From Myotis daubentonii (lineage: Eukaryota > Chordata > Mammalia > Chiroptera > Vespertilionidae): a DNA stretch of 64,000 nucleotides. Positions 56,421 through 64,000 of the stretch are shown here, piece after piece; position 1 is the first letter of the stretch; each line of letters begins with the position of its first letter. The translations under genes and the position numbers were made by a program. The stretch lies in the NCBI RefSeq assembly GCF_963259705.1, contig NC_081848.1:51297408-51361407 (forward strand). The letters run 5' to 3'. The notes below the pieces were generated by a model that was not told the origin of the DNA, made no database searches, and worked only from the letters and a program-made list of their open reading frames with translations.

Positions 56421-59400
56421 TACCTCCCCCCCACCCGCAATTCTACGTTGTTCTTTATTTACTGAATTGTGTGAAAGTTAACTCCCTTGCTCAACGGAGG
56501 GATGAGGAGGTGGACATCAGTTCTACAGATACACAATTCACTTGATTAGATCTTATTATTTGTAATAAGCAGGTGCTTCTTGCTTTGTATGTGGAAACCA
56601 GATAGATTGGGTGGAACTTAACCAATGCCACACATTTTTAGGACACTCCTAGTGTGTGGCTGATACTCTGAGCCACTAGATACAAGGACAGTTTCCAGGA
56701 TGAGGTGGATTTTGAGCTGGTCTGGAAGGGACTTGAGGGATAGAATGCCAGAATGGTTATTTCAGTATCCAGTACGGGGAGCTTTTCTCAGCCAGCCCCA
56801 GTCTTGTGATTGGAAACTCTCTGCCCATACAGGGCCTCATCTTACAATTGGGTTGTAAAACCAAGGGCCTGTATAACTCTGTGGATTATGTATCTGGTAG
56901 CTTCTGGGGTTTGTGTCCTGGCCCTTGTCCAGAGTAGGTAATTCCATCCTGCTGAGTTCCAGTTGACCAAATTGCAAGGGCCTGGACACAGAGTTCTTCC
57001 CTTTGCAGTAAATGAATAAAAACATGTGAGCATTTAGAACAGTGCCTGTGCTTACTAAGTGGGTTGATCAATTAATGCTAATACTGCATTCCCCAAACAT
57101 CCAAGGGCTTGTGACTCCCAGCTTTAGAGGTAACTTCAAGGAATTGTCTACAAGACTCTGCTGTCTGTCTTTAAGGCAGCCCACCCCTTTTTGAACAGCT
57201 CAACTAGCAGGAACTTTTTTCTCATGTCGAGCTGGAATCATCTTAGAACTTCCACAGAATGGGTCAACACCCCCTCCATGTGACAGCCAGCTCTTCAGAG
57301 GATGCTCAGTGTCTAAGAACACTAAGCTTGCAATTATGATGCAAAAAAAATCTTACCAGCTTTGAGCCATGTAGGCTAATATAATGGGATTTATAAATAA
57401 ACTCCTGTCTTTAGCTCCTAAACCAGTTGCACGAGAGAAGGGAATTCAGGAATAGGAATTGGAGTGTGGGAGCCTAGAGGTTTTGTGGATCCTAGTCAAT
57501 CTCTGAGCATCATTTATTGAGGGCCATGGACAAACTGGGATGCGTTCATGAGGCCTGAGCCAGGTATTATGTGATTTATGTCTAGTCTGGGACACAGTAG
57601 GGCTGCTCCTGTCACATATGCCATGTGCTCCTACCACATATAATAAATGGGTGTTTGGGTGGGAGATTTGCTTCTGCAAGGGATGGGTTAGTATAGAAGT
57701 TAGCCTGTACATGGGTCTTAGCCTAGTAGATGGAAGAATTTCAATATGCCAGTGTGGAGGTAGTGGGTTCCTTGTCATTGGTGATGTTCATGTGTAGATT
57801 ATATGACCCGTTGAGAAGTGTTAGAGGGGGGACTGCAAGCATTGGATTAGGGCAGTGTTGGGGAGTTTGGTCTGAAGACTCTGAGGCTCTCAGTTACATG
57901 GTGATGTTCTTTTTAGGCAAGTAAAGTTCCCCAGTCCCTTTGCTGGCTCTACTGTCCTGGATTCTGTCCCTCTACCGTAGCGGTTGCATGCTGAGTACAT
58001 TACTGTTTTTCTTAAAATGTGGCTCGCTGAGCTGCCCAGAGCTCAAAGACTGGCCTGTTTTTTTTATGTCTGTTGTTTTGTTTTGGGGGTGGCAGGGTGG
58101 TTTGGGGGAGGTTAGGCGGAGAGGTAGACAGCGGATTAGCCACTGTTCAAAGCATTCACTCGTATTCTCATAATTTCTCCAATAAACTGCTTTGGAGCTA
58201 GAACAGACTCTAGGGGAGCATACAGCTCAGCTTGAATTTTATAAGACTCTTAGTTAAAAAAAAAAAAGTAATAATTTTAGAATTCAAAAGGCCCACACTG
58301 CAGGCATTGCAGAGTTCATTTGGGGGTTAATCACAAAACCCTTTCTTGTGCATAATTTATACCTCAACATTTGGCAGTTTTTAAAGTCCGGTGCCAATGT
58401 ACACGTGTTGGTAAGAAGTAGTAAATATTTTGCTGACAAGTTCTTTGAATGATGGATCTGTGGCAGCATTTAAAGGCAGACAACCTGGGGGTTTCTTTTA
58501 TCCAGGTGCTGCCAAATCTCAAAAGCTGTCAGGGTACCAAGCCAAAATCACCCACTAGTTATACCATTAATTGTGTAATGTTCTTGTGCCTCAGAGTTTC
58601 TGCACCTGGGATCTGTTGATATACACTGGTGGGGGAGGGCAGAGGAAAGGGATACAACGGGGAGGGAGAAAGAAAGAAGACAGGCTGCTCCCTCTCAGGT
58701 AACTGCCCTGGAGCACGGAGCAGTCCCTGGTGCCTGGTGGGGCCAGCACCTGCTCCCCTTCTGGCTGCCTCTGTTGTAATGTTGTGTGGACTTGATGGGG
58801 GCAGGAGGCAGGGAATGGTAGGCCCAGTAAGCTCTCTCTACTGTGACCCTGCCACCTCCCTTCTTCGATCAGTTGCCGGGAACAATTCTCCCCTTTGGGG
58901 GGAAGCCTTTGAATTAATGATCTGATGCTTTTTCAACAAAGGAATATTGATATGTTAGTGTGTGGACAGCAGGGGATACCGGATTAGATCATTTTCACAT
59001 GGGTGTTTGTGCCAGTTTGACATTCGTGTAGAAAGCTTATCCCTATAAGACCATAGGTTTCATGCATACTTTAAGGGGAATAAATCTTTGAGAAAGATTT
59101 CTTTTGGTTCTGTAACCTTCAGTGCTACAGAGAAAGAAATGAAAGTCTCCCCCACAGTTTTCTTATGATCAGGAATTCCGAATAGGCTACCAGATGAAGT
59201 ACCCATGTAGGTGTAAACCATTTCTTTCTGTAAATGTGCTGGCCTCTTGTAGCTGTTGCAGGGAAGGCAGGAATGGGGACAACTTGGTCCCTGCTTCAAG
59301 GTTACAATCTAGAAGCTGAGAGTGGCAACATGACCTGACTGTTCAGGCTCAATGTCCCGCAGAGAAATGCTATGGACTGGCAGGTCCAAGTCAGCTGTCA

Positions 59401-59947
59401 TAGTAGAGTGAGTTTTGTGATAACAAAATAATCTCCTTCTTCTACACTGCCACCACCATCTCGCATCTGGGTGATCTCAGTGACAAATATTGGGATGATT
59501 TAACATTTCAGAGTTACCATGTCGGGCCACAATGAGGCAGACATCTTTTGTTTTACTTTATTTTCTTTTAAACAAAATTGTTCTGCTGTGGAGATTATTT
59601 GATTATTATTGAGCAGAGTGCTCCTGGTAGATAGGAGGCACTTAGTAAATGGTTTTGCATGGTTCGCTGTGAACTTGCAACTCAGAGTGAGTACTATTCT
59701 TGGATGAAAACTTTCTCTAATCTGCAAAGATTATACAGCTGTTGTCCACCATTGCATTTCTGTATTGAGTGCCTAACATGAATACATAAAGAAAAAAAGC
59801 CACTTGGATCTCAAAATTCCATATTCTCCACTAGCAGTTATTCTCAAGCAGATCTGCCAACTGAAGAATGTGCAATGAAACTAGCAAAGAGCAGTTTATC
59901 GGTGGTTACCTCATCCTTATCACACTATATTTTCATTTCTTTATTAG

Positions 59948-60001
59948 GTTTATTTTCTTGAAAAGGCTCCAGGCTTCGGCTTGGAAAACCCAACCGCCAA
60001 A
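59948..60001 (+). other. TEAD1: TEAD1 5' UTR segment of first coding exon
   Basis: Non-coding leader lying between the best splice acceptor (pyrimidine-rich tract ending TTCTTTATTAG, AG at 59946-59947) and the ATT start codon. The frame of the protein stays open through all 54 nt: the nearest upstream in-frame stop is the TAG formed by the acceptor itself (59945-59947). There is no ATG in this leader. A weaker alternative acceptor AG lies at 59971-59972 (CTCCAG), which would shorten the leader to 29 nt. Boundary confidence is moderate because no transcript was available. Confidence 0.75.
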
Positions 60002-60004
60002 ATT
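60002..60004 (+). other. TEAD1: Non-AUG (ATT) translation start codon
   Basis: ATT in the context GCCAAAATTGAG: purine (A) at -3 and G at +4. It lies in frame with the TEA domain and exactly 15 codons before the first ATG. Use of AUU as the TEF-1 initiator is established for the human gene. In this bat the codon and its context are intact, with no compensating ATG nearby. Confidence 0.85.
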
Positions 60005-60203
60005 GAGCCCAGCAGCTGGAGCGGCAGCGAGAGCCCTGCCGAAAACATGGAAAGGATGAGTGACTCCGCAGATAAGCCAATTGACAACGATGCGGAAGGG
60101 GTCTGGAGTCCTGACATTGAGCAGAGCTTTCAGGAAGCCTTGGCTATCTATCCACCCTGTGGGAGGAGGAAAATCATCTTATCAGACGAAGGCAAGATGT
60201 ATG
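60002..60203 (+). CDS. TEAD1: TEAD1 (TEF-1) first coding exon, ATT-initiated N-terminus
   Basis: First coding exon of the TEA-domain transcription factor TEAD1, a nuclear protein that binds MCAT (CATTCC) sites and recruits YAP/TAZ. The exon encodes 67 complete codons plus one base (phase 1). Residues 1-27 are acidic/serine-rich (starts [10 protein letters not shown] after the initiator). From about residue 28 the TEA domain begins, including [20 protein letters not shown] (first DNA-binding helix) and [14 protein letters not shown]. Human TEAD1 is 426 aa with the TEA domain at about 28-104, so this exon holds roughly half of that domain and the rest lies beyond the window. The start is ATT at 60002, not ATG. 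The context is good (A at -3, G at +4), and AUU initiation is the documented start of mammalian TEF-1. The first in-frame ATGs are residues 16 (60047) and 19 (60056), so an ATG-only caller would lose 15 residues. No frameshift or stop is present. The extended N-terminus and ATT start match TEAD1 better than its paralogues. Confidence 0.95.
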
Positions 60204-60212
60204 GTAAGTGGT
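60204..60212 (+). other. TEAD1: TEAD1 splice donor
   Basis: The coding exon ends ...TATG and is followed by GTAAGTGGT, a near-perfect U1 donor (G|GTAAGT). The exon breaks after the first base of codon 68. The reading frame would run only a few codons into the intron before a stop, as expected for a real exon boundary. Confidence 0.9.
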
Positions 60213-61401
60213 CTGGAATGCCTCTCTGAAACGCTGCAACCTGCTTTTGTATTGAAGGGTCATTGCAGCTAGCCTTCTACTTAGATCTGTTCATTATGTT
60301 GTGTTGAATGATCTTGGCAGAATTTTAGTTGGCCATCCAAGGGACTAAATCTCAACTTAAGAGGAGAATCAGTAAAGGACAGTTGGGAAATCATTCCCTG
60401 GGGGTTTCTTCTCCCTCTCCATGCTCAGTGACATTATATCAAAAGCTCTCTAGGTCCAGGTGGAACATGGATGCAATGGCATTTGAGACACCAGGGTGGG
60501 GACTCATTCTTCAGAACGCATGCCTAATGGAAGAAAGTGCAGCCGCTTACCTCCAGATAACTGAAACGGGCCTGCTGATGCCATATAGCTTAATTTTTTT
60601 TTTTCCAGGAAGAGCTAGCAATCTAGATGTTTATATAGGAAAACTCATTTTGAAAAGTCAGCACTCTTTTCTTTTTACCATAACCCTGTATAGACTAGAT
60701 AAAATATGTGTATGGCTTAATCAGACCCTTGAACCACCTGTTTGCAGCTTCATTGCCGGTTTGCAGTTGAATGGCAGACAGGGCATTAACCCCTCTCCCC
60801 AGGCTATTCTCACCCATCTCCTCTTCTAGAAGGGATGCCAGGCAGTGTGTTCTGAAGGAAACCCCACGAGTGTCCAAGAGAACAAGACTGGTTGACCAGA
60901 TGGCTTAGGATACCAAACTCTGGAGCTGGCCTGCTAGGGTTGGGCATTCCCCAGTCCTTCTGTTAATGCTTTTTTGGCTGCTTACCTTTTGGGAAGCAGA
61001 TGGCAGGTGGTTGCTTGTATATTCTGCTTGTCTAATTGAGCACATTGAGTTGACAGAGTTTGCACTATAGCTGAGTTCTAAAGAGATGCAAACAACCTAA
61101 ACTCAAAGAGAACTGGCTTAGCAACCTACCTAAGGTTAACTTATCACAAGAGTGATTTATTTCTAAATAATTTGAAAGCTTTTCATAATAGGCTGTTGTA
61201 CCTTTAATACTGTGCCTCCTCTATCAGGAGCCATAGGAGGCTGCAACTCAAACTAGCACACACTGCTAAGGAGAAAGCAGATGGTGGTGCAGCTGCCACC
61301 AGCTGTGCCCCCACTCCGCCCTCCCTGTCTCCAACTTGGATGATGTAATGGAAACGAGGAAAATTTTGCTTTCTGCAACATTAGAGTCTCTAAGCCTGTT
61401 G

Positions 61402-61402
61402 T

Positions 61403-61465
<63 letters not shown>
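61402..61465. repeat. (CT)n(CA)n compound microsatellite
   Basis: About 12 CT units followed directly by about 20 CA units, in the intron 1.2 kb after the TEAD1 exon. Confidence 0.97.
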
Positions 61466-61466
<1 letters not shown>

Positions 61467-63460
61467 GGGTGGGGGGTAGGAATGGGAGAGAGAACCCAAA
61501 CCTTCAGAATTTGTTTTATGCTCTCATGTAATCCTTTGTAGCCAGAGAAGCTTCATTGGGTCTGCTGAAAGGGACCCAGGATGAAACATCACAGCTGCTG
61601 TGGGTAGAAAGTTTCAGGGCCTTTGATTTTCTGTGTGTTTGTATCTTTCCTGATCTATTCGTCCTAGGCCTGGCTGTTTGTTTTCAGGGTCTTATCTTCA
61701 TACCTAAAAATGAAACCTCCCCATTTTAAAGGCAGAGAAAAGCACTTTAATCTTCAAGCCTTCTTTGAAACTGATTTTATTATGGGTAGTGAAGGTGGTT
61801 TCAGGCTACTTTACCTTATACAACTCCCATTTGTTTATCCAGAAATTGCTGTAACCTAAAATATTGGCCTTCTATTGGAAATCCTGGTGGAGAATAACGA
61901 CAGCCCTTTATTTGTCACAGGGAATACTGGGAAAGGCACTGTCTATCCCTTTAGGTTTCAGGACTGAGGACATAATTCAAAGCAAAAGTTTATCTTTTCA
62001 ACTTCCATTTTGTTTTCTCCATTTGAGTGTATTTTTTTCGGTACCAGCCATGGTAGATTTAACCATTTTGCTGATAACCTCATCATAATTACACTGTTTT
62101 ATGAAAATAATGGTGTAAGAGCGCTCGTTGGTAATTGGATGTCAGAGGCAGCTGGTTAGGAAATAGAATGGTGAGAAGTTTTAGATTTGAGTCATCTCAA
62201 ACAAGCCTACCTTTGATCTGCATCTCAGTTTTTCTCCCCTGTAAAAAAAGAAAAGGGGTGGAGTAGATGATGTCCATGGGTCCTTGGGACTTTGCCATTT
62301 TGTGATGCTGTGATTTTGTGACTTGTACCGCAGTCAGTTCATTGACAAACATGGTGCTAGATGTGGGAGCACATCTTTAATACCCATGGTCGTCAGATTC
62401 TGAGGGCTCCTTGAGAGCACATGCTCTGTAGGGATAGTCCCTCCCCCAATGCACCCCTCCCCACACACACACACATACACACAAATCAGCCTTACATTTA
62501 TTGACTGTGTTGATGACCAACCTGACTTAAAAATGGGTTATCTTTTTGAGTGAGCAGCATTAGGGTTGTGTGTCCTGATATGGGGGTGCAGGAGATGCAT
62601 TTGCTGCAGTGGTCCTGAAGTCACTGCACTCTATGCATCTGCCTTGGAGAGAAAACATCCCCCCTGAACTTTGCTTCTACTGCTACTTCAGAAGGAAATA
62701 GCCATGGGAGATGGAACCTGGACCCCGTAAGAGGGGCTGCCCCAGGTGCCCGGAGCTGCCTGTGACCTGCTCGTGACTTTGAGGACGAGTAAAGGTTGAG
62801 TTGGGAGCCTCCACAGTGAGGCCCCAGCCACTTGGGGATTGAGTCATGTGAGCACTGTGGGCCAGAGCTACTGTTCCTTGGCTTGCGGCCTGTTCCCCAT
62901 CGTACCATAAGTGAATCAGGACACAAACCAGACCAGGAGTCGAGGTTTCTTAAGGTCCAGAGCACATACTTTCTCTCTTAAGCATTTTGTAAATGAAAAC
63001 ATTGAAAGCATTTTGGATTCCATGGAGTAAAATCAAAATAATTTAATGCCTTTTAGTGGAATACCAAGTGTTTTTGACTTGAGGGGGTTATTCTGATATT
63101 TCTGAGCATTTGTAGAGTGCATTGTGATGTCACTAATCCTGAGCCATGGGAAAAGCAAGGTCAAGTGCAGCACTGATTTATTTTGGTAATGAAATTTCCT
63201 CTTTGGTTGGCAGTAGGGCAAATGCAATCTTATAGACAGAAAGAACCGAAAGCTCTCTTTATGATGAGGTTTGGGCCATCAAAAGGCTGACTTCCTTCTC
63301 TGCTCCCTTGTCTGTGGGGAAGCTGAGTCTTTATATGGTTGGTCCCCATGTGGACAGATTACTTCTGTCTTGGGCACCCTATGTGTAGACAGGGGTAATT
63401 AGGGATAATTAAGAAGAGGATGCATACTCATTCTCTCTTTTTCTCTGTGTTTTCCTTTCT

Positions 63461-64000
63461 GGTTGTACTTCTTTTAATTTTTATTGAATTTATTGGGGTG
63501 ACATCTATATATATATAAAGAAATAATGTGCATATTAGGCCAGGACGCCGTAATGGTCACGATCAGCTCAGGAGGAGGGGCCAGGCAAGGCCCAGGGCCT
63601 GAGAGAACTACACACAGGGGGGCAGCGTGGCCCCCAGCAGCCCCAGAGCAGAGGCAGGGGGTTGTGTCCAAGCCACCGCCGCCACCTGGCCCCAGCAGCT
63701 CCGGAGCGGGTTGTGTCCAAGCCGCCACTGCTGCCCGGCTCCAGCAGCCCCAGATCTGCCCGCAGAGGGAGGCCAGACTGCGGCCTAGGCCTGTTCCCCG
63801 TGGGGAGCGAGCCTAAGCCGTCAGTAGGACATCCCCTGAGGGCTCCCAGACTGTGAGAGGGGGCAGGCTGGGCTGAGGGACCCCCTCCCCTCCTCCACTG
63901 TGCCTCTAGTTGGTTAATAAAATTATATAGGTTTCAAGTGTACAATTCTGTAACACATCATCTATAAATTGTATTGTGTGTTCACTACCCCAAGTGAAGT
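63461..64000 (-). mobile_element. L1 3' end (antisense), interrupted by a Helitron, runs off window
   Basis: TTTTAATTTTTATTGAATTTATTGGGGTGACA, then after the Helitron TGGTTAATAAAATTATATAGGTTTCAAGTGTACAATTCTG and GTGTTCACTACCCCAAGT: the reverse complement of a mammalian L1 3' UTR. Joining across the Helitron restores the continuous L1 motif GGTGACA/TTGGTTAAT. Confidence 0.85.
63504..63909 (+). mobile_element. Non-autonomous Helitron (406 bp) inside L1
   Basis: Starts TCTATATATATATAAAG at 63504 (preceded by A) and ends GTGCCTCTAG at 63909 (followed by T). The usual long 3' hairpin is mostly gone. The right part (CAGCCTGCCCCC / CTCACAGTCTGGGAGCC family segment) appears in inverted orientation relative to the 43.2 kb element. 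A GC-rich approximately 50-bp tandem repeat occupies about 63658-63757. Confidence 0.85.

Larger units (their letters stand above)
54162..59947. other. TEAD1: Probable TEAD1 intron immediately upstream of coding exon
   Basis: No exon recognised. It contains an L2 piece (about 55025-55150), a MIR (about 56190-56420) and unique sequence. The last about 80 nt lead into the splice acceptor: the tract CACTATATTTTCATTTCTTTATTAG ends at 59947. Confidence 0.65.
60204..63460 (+). other. TEAD1: TEAD1 intron downstream of first coding exon
   Basis: Intron sequence with no further exon recognised. It holds a compound CT/CA microsatellite (61402-61465), a short CA run (62462-62482) and otherwise unique sequence. 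The 166-aa open frame at 60329-60829 has no recognisable domain and looks like chance. The intron continues past the window end. Confidence 0.8.

Noticed and set aside
60329..60829. 166-aa open frame after the TEAD1 exon
   Set aside because: Lies in the intron, no homology recognised, no splice context.
63526..63816. GC-rich 96-aa frame, possible CpG-island promoter
   Set aside because: It is the inside of a Helitron with precise TC and CTAG ends; the GC content is carried by the transposon.

Overview
The window is vertebrate nuclear DNA, almost certainly from a vespertilionid bat. Three repeat groups support this: at least 13 Ves-type SINEs (tRNA-derived, with A and B boxes, pyrimidine tract and A-rich tail), Helitrons with HeliBat-style ends (5' TC, 3' hairpin plus CTAG, inserted between A and T), and recent hAT transposons of the SPIN/nhAT type with intact 8-bp target-site duplications (TSDs). 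Ancient mammal-wide repeats (MIR, L2, MER5-like) fill much of the rest. There are no operons, CRISPR arrays or rRNA genes, and no functional tRNA gene.

Only one protein-coding exon is supported. It lies at 59948-60203 on the + strand and is the first coding exon of TEAD1 (TEF-1), a TEA-domain transcription factor of the Hippo/YAP pathway. It carries the non-AUG ATT initiation codon at 60002, the acidic/serine-rich N-terminus and the first part of the TEA DNA-binding domain, and it ends at a consensus splice donor. The rest of the window is non-coding. Everything after 60203 is TEAD1 intron. The roughly 60 kb before 59948 is best read as a long TEAD1 5' intron in sense orientation, although an unrecognised 5' non-coding exon cannot be excluded.

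Layout: 1-9.7 kb has microsatellites, a Ves SINE, a SPIN element, an 88-bp hAT miniature and a Ves-within-Ves nest. 9.7-24.4 kb has MIR/L2 fossils, a 5'-truncated L1 with a 16-bp TSD, Ves SINEs, a 42-bp hAT remnant, a second SPIN copy, a TA-flanked mariner-type MITE and another hAT MITE. 24.4-38.8 kb is mostly old or unique sequence with one Helitron and two hAT MITEs. 38.8-44.1 kb is dense in Ves SINEs and holds two abutting Helitrons inside a SINE. 44.1-59.9 kb is largely unique or old sequence with the longest SPIN copy. 59.9-64 kb holds the TEAD1 exon, a CT/CA microsatellite, and a Helitron inside an L1 3' end.

I found no new multi-gene system. The strongest leads are the ATT start codon, the abutting Helitrons, the 42-bp hAT remnant, the shared hAT target-site core, and an L1 with two A-tails. 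No database search was run. Repeat family names come from recalled consensus patterns and TSD structure; the old MIR/L2/L1 boundaries are approximate.
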